NCBI GenBank assembly: GCA_025617745.1
Contig: CM046853.1
Coordinates: forward strand, 59,295,233 to 59,359,232
Length of the DNA: 64,000 bases
Reading direction: 5' to 3'
DNA from: Heliocidaris erythrogramma
Lineage: Eukaryota > Echinodermata > Echinoidea > Camarodonta > Echinometridae
How positions within the stretch are numbered: position 1 is the stretch's first letter; every line of letters starts with the position of its first letter. The position numbers and the translations under genes are program-made. The notes beneath the pieces are model-generated. The model saw only the letters and a list, made by a program, of their open reading frames with translations, was not told where the DNA came from and made no database searches. Shown here in pieces: positions 20,136 to 33,113 of the stretch.

Positions 20136-23100
20136 TATGCTTTGCCTAAACGTACAGTGTTGTATAAATGAATATTGGGAGGTTTAGGTTGTAAAAAATA
20201 AAAGCACACACTACCCTTTTGTTTAATTTTTGGCTGCATTTTTCTTTTAAAATATCGTTTACTGCATCCTGCCTCTATGCAAGCCTATATTTCTTACATG
20301 TATATGAGCTACAGGTACCTAAATGCATCTCACATTTGTGTTTATATTGGTTGTATTCATAATCTTTTCAAATGATAAAATATGAATGTTTAAAAGAAAT
20401 AGTATTCGGATTTCGGTATTTGTATTTTTTATTTAGGATTTGTAGTGAAGACATTTAAGCCAACTATTTTTGGAGTAATTAATGGATTAAACTATACACC
20501 TGTCCTTGTGTTCCTCATGAATAAAAATTGATTTCGGTTATTCACAACAAAGAAAAGGGACAGTGTGCATGGGTTTGAACTCCTGTGCTTCACCGTGCTA
20601 GTATTTTACCAGAAAAAAAAGCAGAGGAAAACGTGTAATTGTTATGTGCAATATGATTTAGCTATGTATATTTCTTTGTACTATGTTCAAAAGCAGCAAT
20701 ATGATTGATTGCTCTATTGAGTTTTAATTTAAATGATTTACTTCTGTTTAGCTTTATGAAAGCAGATTTAATTGTACAATATCATTTGTTCAAATATATT
20801 AAATATAAAACTGATTCAAGCAAATGTGAAATGTGTGATTTATAACTGTACATTCTCTTGAAGGGAAGCTGTAAGATATTTGTAATAACACATTTTATCC
20901 CATTGATTGTTGTGATATAAAAAGTGATGTTATAGAGATGTCAATTACATGTATCCTGTCTTAAATTTGATTGCCATACAACTTAAGTTTCCCTCTTGAT
21001 TCCATTCCCAATGAAAATGTGACAGTTGTCTGGATGTTGATTAATTGCCATGTCCCTCGACAATAAGAAGTCTTGATGTAGGCGCTCCTGTCACAGCAGA
21101 GGGATGTGGCGATTCTTTAAATACAATTTCATTGAGAAAGGGAGTAGTATTATAGAGAGAGCAGGAAGGAAATGTAGAGCAGGAGAGACACAAAGCAAGA
21201 AAAACAAGACAATGAGATGTTGAAACTAAAAGAGAAACAGATTAGAATAGGGTGGAGGGCAAATAGAGAGTTTAAGCAGGCCATTTTTATTGGATTTAGA
21301 AAGAGGGGAGGCAAGGTCAAGCTTTAACAGGAATATTTAGTGTCGAGTAATCGTTTATTCTCGTAAATGTTACTTTCAAAAGTAGATTACCTACATGTAG
21401 CCTATTTATTTTAAGTACTATTGTTTAACCGATAATTGTAGTGATTTGAGTGACATTCTTTCTCTTATAAACAACCATTTTCACCACTCATCCTTATATG
21501 CAAATACTTTCAAAATATCTTTTACTCCTAGCATTTCATTTTAATCTTCCAATTATCCTTTTACTACCTTTCTTCTCACTCTTAACTACAACACTCCAAC
21601 TCTTATGATCTTATTTCCTCTCACAAAAATGGAAAAATTAAAGGTAAATAGGGAGTGTGGACTCAGGTGACCCCCCCCCCAATCTTATGTGTGAAGAGAA
21701 AGCTCAGAAGCATTAATTTTATTGTGGAGTGTTCAGTATGAAGTAAACCAATTGAAATATTAAAAGCGGTTTTAGTGATGGCAATAAATGAACAAAAACT
21801 ACAGACAAAATATAATAGACCGCTTCTGTAATATATACAAATTTATGCACATATATTCTCTGAGCACCTAGTGAAGACCTATTCCATGAAGCTGCTTTTT
21901 ATAAATGAGCCTCAATGCTTGGAATCTAATATGCATACATTATTTGTAGCTATGTCCGGCAAGCTTTCAGGTTAAAGTAGAACTTTAATGATTTTAAATA
22001 TTGGCTTAATACTTATTATTGCATAGATGGCATAAATTAAACAAGGTTTAAAGCAAACGATGTCTCATAACATCTTACACATTTTTCAGAGCCTATTTTG
22101 TCATCTCCTCTTCACTTATTTCTCTTCCTTCACTAGCGTCAGTCTTAATGTTAGTCTGTTGCCTCACTCTTAACTTCGTGTATGGTATTATTTTGATGAA
22201 AAATGCAGCGTTAAAAAAATAAAGGAATCAGTCAATTGTAAACAAAATAAGACGCCATTGTATTTTCAGCTGCTTGCACGGGGCATGTTCGGCGTTTCAA
22301 GAGGCAACGAATACCATCCTGCTATTATTCGGAGGGCTTTTCAATTTGAAAGTGGGCTTTATTTCATTGATCATTGACCCTTCTCCTGTGTATTTACAAT
22401 CAAACGGTTTTAGCTATCAGAATCAGTTTCACTTTCCCTTTATAATGGTGTGAAATAAGGTCATGTTTAAATACACCAAACTCTTTATAATTTGATAAAT
22501 AATTGCATTGCAATTACGTTCATTCATTATAGGACGTCGTCTGCTTAAGCAGGATCGATCCCGAGTGTGAGGACATCAAAACATCGCTATATTTCTGGCG
22601 AATCCTCGGATATTCCAGATGCTGAGAAGAGCTTTTATTTGTGTTTTTATAATCATCAGATACGCAGTTGGCATAAAACTTATACGATTGCCATCTGTAA
22701 GCTTCCCAGTTTCTAGTGATACATTAATTGCCATATTTGTGATTTTCTTTGAATATCTACTTTAAGAACAACCTTTATTTGAAAGGTATGCATAAAATTT
22801 GCATACGTTACTGAAGCGGTCTATTGCATGGATTTTAAAGCCATGTATTGGGAAGTTTTCTACCCACGTCGGTCTGTGGGATTTTATGGAAATTAAGAAA
22901 ATCTTTTTATAACCCCCTTCAACATTTACCAACACTGACAAGAGGTGGTTTATCATCTGTCTGCCTTTACAATACAAGTTCATTTTGCCGCATACTGAAG
23001 TCAACAACAGCTATCTGTAGAAAATGATAAAATTTTCCAAATCAAATGATCAGCAGACTTTCCTCTTTTGTGTTTGGGACTTAAGGCTATCATATGGAAA

Positions 23101-23877
23101 GATATGCATATAAATGTGACAATTTGAAAACATTAATTCTTCATCAGTAGTGAAAATTGCAAAATCTTGTCTGCTTGGAAAAAAAGGGGATGGCAGATAT
23201 CAGTCACATGACTGTCTTCAATGTGAAGCTGATTCAGATAGGGCCAATTTCATACCTACAATATTTGATTTTGGTATTCATTCTGTTATATGAGCATTTC
23301 CTATCTAACAAGTGCATTTTCATAATCATTTAAAGTTGCATGTTTTAAATGCAGTGTACAAATTTAGCAATGCATCCATGCTCTTCTCTCGCCATGATGC
23401 GGCAACGTATGATTCTTCCATATTGTACTTTGTATCCACTCCCAGTACTCCCTTTCCTCTTTTTTTTAAAATTTCTTCTCTATTTCCTCAGTCAATCCTT
23501 ATCCTCACACCAAGCACATGTCGTCTTATGATTATTTTATTAAAAAAGACTTCATCTTCCATCTTTATCATCACTTTTTAAACATATTCCTAATCTTCAG
23601 CTCCTTTGTTTCTTTCTTCCCATCTCTTCCCCACTTTCCTATTTGGTCTCTCTCCTTCACTATCTTCCTCTCTCATTCAATCATTTTATTTCATTCAATC
23701 TAAATCTAAATCATCTCAATATTAGTAAAAGAATACAACAAAAAAAACCTACCTTTATTTATTTTGACTTAAAATTTTAAAAATCACTTGCATTTTTTTA
23801 ATGAAAAAATATCTTTGGATAACTGACTTTAAAAATCAAATTAGATCAAGAGAAGTCATACAATTCAAAAATGTACC
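20136..23877. other. AT-rich intergenic, nothing recognised
   Basis: Read on both strands. No long frame, splice-bounded exon or clear inverted repeat. A C-run sits at 21671-21680 and a pyrimidine-rich stretch at 23450-23700 produces low-complexity Ser/Phe frames. Confidence 0.5.
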
Positions 23878-23879
23878 TA

Positions 23880-24788
23880 CAGCCCTGGAAAAAAATTATT
23901 GGACCAGCTCCGTTTTGGGGTATATGAGTAGTGTCAAGTCCATTGTCTATGGAAGTATGAAATGATTATCAACAGCTAATGCATGATTAATGGACTACCC
24001 CTATGACTTTTTACCCCAGGACAGTTACCACTAGGATGACTACAGCCAGGACAAATTGTCCCGGACAACTTTCCCCAGACAATTACAACTCCTTTTTCCC
24101 ATGAGTTTTTTGACCACCTAATAGACTGTAAATGTCAGAGGATGAATTTCAAGTGTTAATAGCCTTGGTCTGAGCACCATGGCCTTATTATTCTACTGAG
24201 ACCAGTGCATGTGACATCAAAATTAAAGGTATTAGAAAATTAATTTGATGGAATAAAAAAAAATTCTTGCAGCATGAATGAGCTGCTGTGAGGAAAAAAT
24301 AAAGGGAACACCTTGTTGACAGAATGCCACAAGGCATGGCTGCTATCGTCAATTGTAGCAATTTTCCACCAAGAACTGAACAAACTGCCTCCAGAGGTGT
24401 GGACATGGCTTTACGAGAAAATCAGGCATAATCCCCAGACAACTGCTGTCAGGACATTTTTTCCAAAACCCCTACCCCTGGAGAATATCCCTGAGGACAG
24501 TTAGCATCTGGGATATTTACATTCTGTTAGTAGTTTTGAAAGTTCTATCCGTTGGGGTGCCCTTAGAAGTAATTGTCCCTCAGCGAAAATTGTCTGGGGT
24601 TAATTGTCCCAGGGGCAATTACCCTGGCGATAATTGTCCGAGGGATTAGTTATTACACAAGCTAATTGTTTTGGGGAGTATTCATCCACTCATGAGTTAG
24701 CTAGTAGAAATCATTCTGAAAATTCAATTACTGATATAGCCGACACTTGCGATATAAGGAGCTGGTCTAATAATTTTTTCCAGGGCTG
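23880..24788. mobile_element. TA-flanked Tc1/mariner-like element, non-coding
   Basis: Inverted ends begin CAGCCCTGGAAAAA and continue to TTGGACCAGCTCC, at 23880-23911 and 24757-24788. TA dinucleotides flank both sides (23878-23879, 24789-24790), as expected for Tc1/mariner insertions. No DDE transposase is readable. The interior is filled with variants of GGACAATTGTCC-like words. Confidence 0.72.
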
Positions 24789-24790
24789 TA

Positions 24791-27700
24791 TATATATAAA
24801 TGTATGCCAAGATTAAGGAGGCCTGCAAATGGTAGATGATCTGCATTCACTCTGGATTACAACCTCAAAGAGGAATGCTGCCCTCACTCTATGAATTTGA
24901 TAAGGACACATGATTTAACATGTCAATTGTTTATTGTGGGCTCTATGGGTTAAGAAAATTCTACTTATTTGAAGCAAAATGAGCACAAGAAATAAGAAAG
25001 AGCATGCGTTTAACTCTTACTGTGCCAAGGGGTTTAGCTCTCTTCAAAATTTTACCAAAATGTGATCAATGCTTACTTTTCAAATGTCTACACTTCATTA
25101 ACCATCTATTATTTCACAATATATTTTGTACAAAACTTGCAGGAAATTTATCACCATTTTTTATGATACCAAACATTTTCCCAACTTTATGCATAAGAAT
25201 TATTGAAAATTACATTTGAGTTTCTTTTTTGTCCATCGTATTTTGGTTTCTCATTTGTTTACTATTGTTTAATGTTGAAATAAGGTAATATCTTTTTTTT
25301 AAATGCGAATTTTCTCTGAAATTTTCTATGTTAGCATATAATTATAATCATATTTAGAATGCTTGATTTAAGTTCAAAATTTTAATATACATTGACCACC
25401 ATATACCTTTCCTGTGGTCGAGCAATTGGTGAATGAAATGACAAGTCTATCTGTCACATATACATGCCATCGGCACTGAAAGAGTTAAAGGGTCATAATG
25501 CCATTTACATCCACTCACGAACTATGTGGGGCTGTGTCAATTTTGGTAAGTGATCATGACCCCAAGTTGAAGAGGTAATAATAATCAGCAAAATTTTGAA
25601 AAATACTTCCTAACATTTTAGCATGATAGAAAATCTTATTTCATGCCAGATTCTTCAATAGGAACTGTATTATATTGATCAAGTGAAATTTTCAGGCTGT
25701 TTTTGGCCAGCGATCTTGCTCCTTTCCAGCACACACATGTGCAAAATATCACACACTTGCTATGAGAGGCTATTATTATTTATCTTTCTTCAGTAACATT
25801 GTACAATACATATCATACAATTGTACATTTCATTTCATAATTAGCAGGAAGAGAGATGAAGTGGTGAGGAGAAGCAGAGCTTGTAAATTGGGTCCGTCAG
25901 AAGAATATAGCAAATTACTTTGTATAAAAAAAGTGGCTTAAAGTTAATAAGGCAAAAAACAACAGAAGAAAACAACAACTAGATAAATCTAATACACAGA
26001 ACGTATCTACAACACTCACAAATATATATATATATATATATATACAAGATAGATGCTTAGGTGATAAGGCAGATAAGCGATGAATCAGGAGGGGAAAAAA
26101 AATCGAAACAGGAGTCAGAAGTGAAGAGGGAGAGAGAAAATAGGGCAAAGATAAAGAAAACCAGTGAGAAGAGAAGGGGAAGGGGTCAAGGGGTTACACA
26201 ACATGACATATACATAGACATAGACACACACGGACAGAAAGGCAGGCTGGCTCTATACATGATGCTAAATATAGCTTCATGCTCTATAGATATCATTAAC
26301 CCAACCACTATAACAAGGTGGGCTCAGAATTTTTGCTCAATGGGAGCAAGGCCATAGTGATGAATTACAGCTGTGATCTTACTCATCATCGTGGTACAAA
26401 AGTACAAAGTGTGAGGTCATCTACAATAACCTCGCATTGTATGAGTAATTTACATCTAACATTTATTAGTCTAATTTGACAATCATCAAAGCCTTAAACA
26501 AATTTAAAAAAAAAATCATTATTTTTCTAACCTTTAAACTTAATACAAGAAAATACCCCTCTGTTCATTGATATCAGATTGTTGGCACTCTACTGCATAA
26601 TAACATCAAAATATTCAAACAAACACTTTTTGGTGAACATGTGTATGAAATTGAAAAAAATTGAAAAGCCTGGGCAAAGCAAGAACACTACCCCTGAATC
26701 TACAAGATAACTTACATGCCTTCCCTGGATACAAACCACAAAACCTTGGAGAGCTTGCATCCATTGATGAACTGGTGTTTCTATGAAACATGGCTGAACA
26801 GCATCATCTATAGCTGGTACACAAACCTATCAGCATGCATCCACACCAGCCCAGCCATGGGAGTGCCAGTCATGGTAAACCCCTCAGGTGATTCAGAATA
26901 CATGAATTCACAAAGAGGTCAAATCCAATACATACATTTAAGCTTGTCAAAGGCTTTCCTGACATGGGAATGTACTATGCATGCATCCTGCATTGTGACT
27001 GCTGAAATACAATACTGGTAACAGATGAATCCAATATTTCATCACCAGTCAGTGTGCATAAATTGAAATACATTTGTGAACTGATCTACTGGAATCATTA
27101 CGGTGTTGATAGGCTCAGAAATGCATTCAAATTCACTGTTGCATAGTTAACCTAGTCTGAACTATTGTATTTCAATAGATAGAATGCAGGTTGCATCTAA
27201 TAGTTGCTATGTCTGGCATGCAAATACATGTTATAGGGACATCAGGGTCACTCTCCAATCTCTCAATGTCTTCTATACGCTATAGATTCCGCACAAACAT
27301 ATTATATTATGCTGCTCAGACACATGGATCCTTATATTCCCTCAATAGGCCATATTTGTAATGTTTTCAAATTTATACAGGTTTACCTAAAATAAACTAT
27401 TACATTCACCTGTAAAAAGCTCTTTTTTTCAATAATCAGAATGCAAATTGCATGTATTAGGTGTTGTTAGGTTGGACAAACGTCTAGGAACACTTAATGT
27501 ATGCAATCTGACTATTGAAATACAATGACGTGTAACAGGTGGATGTAATAGTTCATTACTAGTTTGACAAAGAGGTATATAAGCATTAACTTTGAATACA
27601 TTACGAAAATGGCTTATTAAAGCAGAAATATATGGCCTTGTGTAAAACGGAAGAAAAAAAATGTTCCAAATGATAATTAAGTTTTTGAATTCATTCAAAT

Positions 27701-28381
27701 TTAGGTATGTTTCTGTTCATAATGGGTAATGAAATATTAAACTGTATGATAGCACCTGTGTGGACTACCTTCTCTGTAAATACATTAGTTGTTGTTAAAC
27801 ATGTATTAGACAAGCCCTAGCCAATATTTTGAGTCATTATGAGCAACATGTATATTACTTTGTCATTACTAAATAAAATATTTTATCCAGACACAGACAT
27901 CAGGAAATACAGAAATCACACTTTTTGATACAATACCAATTCTAAACAATTTATTAATCACTTGTACATGTATTAATACATTATATCAGATAATCACTTT
28001 ACAAGAACAATCACAGATTGTTACCAATCAAGAAAGATAAAATATGCAGTCATATTCAAAGGAAAATTCAGATTTGTTTTATTGGAATGAGGTTAAACAT
28101 GAGTTTCTGACAAGTAAAATAAATACAAATTCATAGACTACTAGATACCTGTTCTAAAAAGGTTGGGAATAGTGTGCGTCAGGAATGGTATTAAAGCTCT
28201 ACAGACACTATTACTCTACTGTAGTAAAACTCACACTAACAAATACCAATTCTCATTTTTAAATGTTTAAAAAAAAGGTAGCCTTTTATGGACATAATAA
28301 AAACATGCTCTGAGCACATACTTAATATAAGATTTGATTTATGATCTTTGAAAATAGGTTTGCATGGTGGTACTGATAACA
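24791..28381. other. AT-rich intergenic, nothing recognised
   Basis: Apart from a (TA)n run at 26022-26044 and a purine-rich patch at 26080-26180, no feature is supported. The open frame around 26716-27021 has no family resemblance or splice context. Confidence 0.5.
26022..26044 (+). repeat. (TA)n microsatellite
   Basis: Uninterrupted AT alternation of about 23 bases. A second at 52923-52943 is similar. Confidence 0.9.
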
Positions 28382-28760
28382 TGGAGAAGGTTTAAGGTTC
28401 ACCGTGTGGTTAGTCCTGAAAAGGACTATTGAGTGAGAAGAAGAAAGTAGAAGAAAGTGGAGAAAAGTTGAGAGGAGAAAAAAAGGAAAGGTGAGATAGA
28501 AATTCAGAGAGTGTAGAAATAATCTTTCTTGAAAGTGTGAAGTCCTGAAAAGGACTGTAAACCAGATGAGAAGGCTGAGAGTGGAGAAGACTCTCTGTGA
28601 CGTTTCAGACAGGTTGACTGTCCGTCATCAGGAGTGAGTAGGTGCCGGGAGGAACGGGGTAAAAGTAGCGGTAATGCGGACGATTCTTCTCCACTCTCAG
28701 CCTTCTCATCTGGTTTACAGTCCTTTCCAGGACTTCACACGTTCAAGAAACGTTCTCCAC
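28382..28760. mobile_element. Second Penelope-like end with inverted arms
   Basis: A non-coding PLE end. It repeats the 10.3-10.6 kb blocks: GGAGAAGGTTTAAGGTTCACC at its left edge, GTCCTGAAAAGGAC twice, and the hammerhead-like core at 28603-28631. The segment 28523-28590 recurs inverted at 28684-28752 (AGCCTTCTCATCTGGTTTAC and neighbours), giving a hairpin with about 65-bp arms and a loop of about 93 bases that contains the core. No RT or GIY-YIG sequence accompanies it. Confidence 0.65.
28603..28631 (-). ncRNA. Second hammerhead-ribozyme-like motif
   Basis: Same core as at 10537-10565 on the minus strand: CTGATGA, stem CGGACAG/CTGTCTG with one G-T pair, then AAACGTC. It differs from the first copy by one stem change that keeps pairing possible through a wobble. 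The same caveats on stems I and III apply. Confidence 0.35.
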
Positions 28761-30802
28761 GTTAACACGCCATTTATCATCAATATGAAACAAAACATTT
28801 TCTAATGGGAAGATTAACAAAAGTAGGATAAGTAATTGGATATAATTGAAACAAGATTATTGCATATGAATGTGTGAACAATAAGTGAAAGAGCATTTTG
28901 CTTGTTTATTTGCATTCTTGTGATGTGAAAGCAGCATTGCAGAGCCATATGACATCTTGCATTGTGGATGCTTATGGGCAGTAAACATATTAACATGTAA
29001 GAAAATGGGAGTTACCAGGAATATAGTTTGGTTTGCAGACAAAATTTTCTTTTCATATAAACAGATAACCTCTGCAGCTATGTATCATGTTTTTGGCCAA
29101 ACTATATCTTTGGATTGAATGTTTGATGATGAAAAATAGTTAAACTAAGAATTGGTTTTAACAAATCATTTTGGGGCACAGAGGGTCACATGAAAAATAA
29201 AAAAGCCCTCCCCTAGAAAATTAGTTTCATTGTTGTATGCATCTATGCATTGTCTATTTTACATGGCCTTGTTTTTTGAACTCTAGAAATAAATACTGGG
29301 GGAAAAAAAAGTATTCCACCAAAATTGTCACTTTATACTTCATGACACAATAAGTGTACCTATACACTATAATACACTGAACCTAAGTGAGTTATACTAC
29401 TGGACAAATGAAAAACATTAAGCTCGTTTTGATGTCATGTTGTGATAAGGAAGAAAGGTGCGTAGGAGCCTATGTACAATATTGACTTGTGACGAAATGA
29501 AAGATGGAAGATTTGACTTAGGAATGTATTATTATAAAGGTTTACCTTGTACAAAGTTTACAAAGACATAAGAAATATCTTACATAAGTGTACAGTCATG
29601 TTTCTAAGAATGCCTCCATACTTCTCATCATGAAACAGAACCAAAGTTTTGTTGTTTATCATAAAAATTAGCAATTTAAAATTTCTTTTATAAAAAAGAA
29701 AGTAAAATTTGTTATACACAGAAATATTTCGAAGCAGAATGCCAAAAAATTGTTTTCTCTTTTGTCAATTCACATATATTTGTATTCCACAAGATTCCCC
29801 CCAAATACAACTGCAATCCATTACAACGGTACTGGTTTGTGAGAAAACTGCAATCCATAATTTTTAATAGAGTAAATAATCATTACAGTTTAAGAAATAT
29901 ATGACCTTTTCATATTTTCTGTCTAGTGGGTGGAGGGAATACAAATGAAAATTGATTTATCCCCAAATTTAATCAACAATATCACCCCCCAAACAAGAGA
30001 TAAGTTGTATGCTGTGTGTTGCATATTATCTCTGTTTGCTGATTTAAATACAACTAAAATAAAATTCATGAAGATCTTTGAATGATTCACAAAGGAATGT
30101 ATCAGTTCACATATGGCCAAACATCAAACATCCATCACAACTTGTATCATTTGGCACAGTCAGTCAGACAGAAGATATCAATACCTACACACATAATATT
30201 TTACTCTAAATATTTCATGTTACTATGAAAAGCAAATATTTCCTTTACATAGAGAAACTGATGTAAGGGACTTATTGCACAATACAATAATTAACTAATG
30301 GTAGGTTATGGATTTCTTATATACAATATACAGCATATTTCAGACAAGACACAACAAAATAAATGAAGATTCCATTCATAAATGGACACAAAATCAGCAG
30401 AAGCTTTGAGATCATAGCTACAAACAAAAATCTTGAACATGAAAACAGAAATTACAAGCGTCTTTGATGTGATATTAAATGAAATATAGAGATCTCTCAT
30501 TTCTGGAACTAAATGGATGAGAATTCATGCATTTCATCATTTTTTTCTTCCAATTTTATCATGACGAATTCCAATACTACCCTTCTCTATTCCAAGAGCT
30601 CAAATCAGATTGGCCGACAGCGGTCCTTCGTTGCAAACGACAAGGTTTTATGTGCCACTACATTTCTCTAAGCAACATAAAGCTTCATTAGGAAATGTAA
30701 AAAGAAAATGGAAAGAGACTGTTTGTATGATGAAGAAGAAAATTCAAACTTGGCCAAAAGATGCTCCTGAATTCAAAGAGATAAAAACAAAACTAAAATA
30801 AA
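28761..30802 (-). other. Synapsin 3' flank, probably including 3' UTR
   Basis: Lies directly downstream of the synapsin stop in transcript sense. AT-rich, non-coding. Minus-strand ATTAAA near 29861 and AATAAA near 28906 are candidate poly(A) signals, but the true end cannot be chosen by eye. Confidence 0.45.
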
Positions 30803-31094
30803 TCACAAATCACCAAAGATGCTTGCAAAGGTCTTCTTGAGGTTCTTGAAGGTATCTTCATCTTCCGTGGGTGTCGCCCTGGCCGATGACGACGCCTGAG
30901 AGCCTCCTGCTGTGGCGTTGGATGTGGACGTCGTGCTGGCAGCACCCATGGACCTCACGCTGTTTGGGGTGTGGTTGTTGGAGGCTCTGAAGGGTGTGGT
31001 CTGAGGGGAGGTAGCAGAAGGGGAGTGGGGGGCAGAACGGGAGACAGTGGGAGCTGGGCTGGTGCTCAGCAATGAGGAGGAACTTGCTTTTGTA
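30803..31094 (-). CDS. SYN: Synapsin, last coding exon (linker and domain E)
   Basis: Final coding exon of synapsin, the neuronal protein that coats synaptic vesicles and tethers them to actin and to each other. The splice acceptor CAACAG sits at 31095-31100, and the first base completes an AGT serine codon split with the exon ending at 31653. It encodes about 73 residues rich in Ser, Thr, Pro and Ala, then the hallmark C-terminal domain E, DTFKNLKKTFASIFGDL, ending at a stop at 30803-30805. Vertebrate synapsin I ends in a very similar NLRKSFASLF motif (recalled from family knowledge). The linker stands where vertebrates carry the long proline-rich D region and is much shorter. Domain E drives self-association and vesicle clustering in the family. 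The frame agrees with all five upstream exons, so identity is very secure. The exact isoform name is not determined. Confidence 0.93.
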
Positions 31095-31652
31095 CTGTTG
31101 AGAGAAAAGAGCAGACAGAGGTGGAGAATGATTTAAGGAAAGAAGAAATGAAAGGAAAGATAGGATGGGATGGGAAAGAGGTAATGTTCAAATTAATGTC
31201 CATTAAAAGATTGCATGAAGACTATTAAACAAAATCATATGATTTTCTATCATGTCTATCAGTCATCTCACGTGAGCATCATGGGCTTTAATATTCTTCT
31301 TCATAAAAGAACAAATAACTGTTACGTTAGGTATATATGAGAATGTGAAGGTCATCATTAAAACATAAATGTCAAATATGATTGCAAATATTGGCATAAG
31401 TATGCAATTTCAACACTTTCCACAAAGATGACAAGAAAGAGATTTAAAATTTGCTATATTTATTATGGAATCTGTTCTATGTGCAGTCTCATTCTCATAT
31501 TTTCTGAGGCTTAGAAGTGTCAACATGAGCATAATAATCTTGCTGTCTATATTAATTTCGAAATGTACCCGTGCAACATCAACCTTAAAAATAAAATGAA
31601 TTCAACAGAAAGGGTGTGTTAACAGGACCCTGAATTTTTGTAAAACGCTGAC

Positions 31653-31765
31653 CTGATGGTGTTTTTGATGATAACAGCATGCATCTTCTGAATGACAAGC
31701 TCCGCTATCGACTTCCTGTCGTCTTCTTGTTTCTCACCCATCAGAGACATTGAAGAATCATTCAC
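31653..31765 (-). CDS. SYN: Synapsin exon, C-terminal end of domain C
   Basis: A 113-bp exon, phase 0 in and phase 2 out. The acceptor ends TTCTTCAG at 31766 upward, and the donor GTCAGC begins at 31652. It encodes VNDSSMSLMGEKQEDDRK, SIAELVIQKMHAVIIKNTI and the first two bases of Arg/Ser. This matches the end of the ATP-grasp fold of synapsin domain C, where vertebrates read close to [24 protein letters not shown] (from memory of the family). It joins exon 32076-32178 across an intron that is almost wholly trinucleotide repeat. Confidence 0.93.
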
Positions 31766-32075
31766 CTGAAGAAAAAAAACAAACACTTCATCATCAATAT
31801 CATCACCATAGTTATTATCATTATCATTACCATTATTATCATTATCATTACCTCATCATCACCATCATCACCATCATCATAATCATTATCATCAGCGTCA
31901 CCATTATCATAATCACCATCATCATCATCATAATCACAATCATCATCATCATCATCATCATCATCATAATCATCATCCCCATCACCATCATCCTCATAAT
32001 CATCTTATCATCATTATCATCTTATCATTATCATCGATCATCCTCATCCACATCATCATCACCAAGACCACATAC
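31766..32075 (-). repeat. Synapsin intron made almost wholly of TCA/TAT trinucleotides
   Basis: The 310-bp intron between the last two domain C exons consists of (ATC)n, (ATT)n and mixed CAT/TAT triplets from 31786 to 32063, leaving only short ends for splice signals. Plus-strand reading gives a spurious His/Tyr/Ile string. Confidence 0.85.
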
Positions 32076-32178
32076 CTCAATTATATAGTCCTTGCCATCC
32101 TTGGTACGTATGGCCTCTACTGTGACAATATCCATTCCTCCAAACAGATTTGCAGCCTCGTCTATCCACAACTTGAAC
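32076..32178 (-). CDS. SYN: Synapsin exon, domain C (KLWIDEAANLFGG)
   Basis: A 103-bp exon, phase 2 in and phase 0 out. The acceptor is TTCAG at 32179-32183 and the donor GTATG at 32071-32075. It encodes FKLWIDEAANLFGGMDIVTV followed by EAIRTKDGKDYIIE. Vertebrate synapsins have the same block (RYKLWVDTCSEIFGG, then the KDGRDHIIEV core). This is the ATP-grasp-like half of domain C, which binds ATP and forms dimers and tetramers in the family. The identity level leaves no real alternative. Confidence 0.95.
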
Positions 32179-32981
32179 CTGAACATCAAGAAACAAGAAT
32201 GGTAAACAATAGTCATCAACTTTCTAGATGGATATCATGGAAACTGTTCAAAAGCTTAGAAACTTCTCACAGTAGATGGGGTACTTTACATGACCATGTG
32301 GAAACCAACTACAGACACATACAGTTTGGACCATCTTGGTTTCAGTGATGTACCATCTGGCTCATGTTGTTTTGCGGTGTGCTTGCCTGACAAGCAACAT
32401 TTTCCCATACCATTATCTCAATGAAACAAACTTGTCCAAACTGTACATACATAGTTTTGGAGCACTTTTTTGACGATCAACTTCGGCCTTATTAATAAAA
32501 AAAAAAAAAAAAAAAAGTATAACTCTCTGTAAATGTATTTGAGTTTAATGCCTTCCTGGCATTAGGAAGACTGTATCAGTTACCGTTATGTAGAGAAAGG
32601 GGAGAGAGAGAGAGAGAGAGAGAATTTTAAAATCAAATTACATTTTCAGAGTTCTCATACTGATCCAAAGTCTTCTGATGAAAGTCTGTGCTTGACCTAT
32701 CACGTCTGCATGTACGTCATCATCTTTCGCTGTTTACATGATTTTCAGCGGAAACATTTCTTGGAAAAAAAACCCTCAATTAACAGGATACTTTATGACT
32801 CATGAGCACCCATTAGCTCAGAACTGCTTGTAACTACGTAAAACAATCACTGTGTTTCCACCCTCCCCACTTCCTCAGCATCTCCCATGCCATGTACGTT
32901 CATGTTTGCCTGTTATACTGCCCTCTCTGGTGATAACTATATACTGTGGGAATTTGTTTGTGCATCTTTTAATAATGACAT

Positions 32982-33113
32982 CTGGGGCCTGTAACATAAA
33001 GAGATAAATCAATCTTACGATTGATATCAATCCTAAGTATATGGCAAACTATGTACTGAAGAGTTACAATTGATTGTAAGATTGATTGTATCTCTTTATG
33101 TTACAGGCCCCAG
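32982..33113. mobile_element. 132-bp palindromic MITE
   Basis: Ends CTGGGGCCTGTAACATAAAG and its inverse. The arms continue through AGATAAATCAATCTTA with few mismatches (about 50 bp each side) around a short AT-rich centre. Non-coding; in a synapsin intron. Confidence 0.72.

Noticed and set aside
30610-30801. A 63-codon plus-strand ORF (KRKWKETVCMMKKK)
   Set aside because: It overlaps the synapsin 3' flank in antisense, has no homologue I recognise and no splice context.
31750-32088. His/Tyr/Ile-rich 112-codon frame on the plus strand
   Set aside because: It is the triplet-repeat intron of synapsin read on the wrong strand.
32840-32860. CACTGTG word as a possible RSS heptamer
   Set aside because: It is single, about 19 kb from the RAG1L relic, with no partner or nonamer, so chance is enough.
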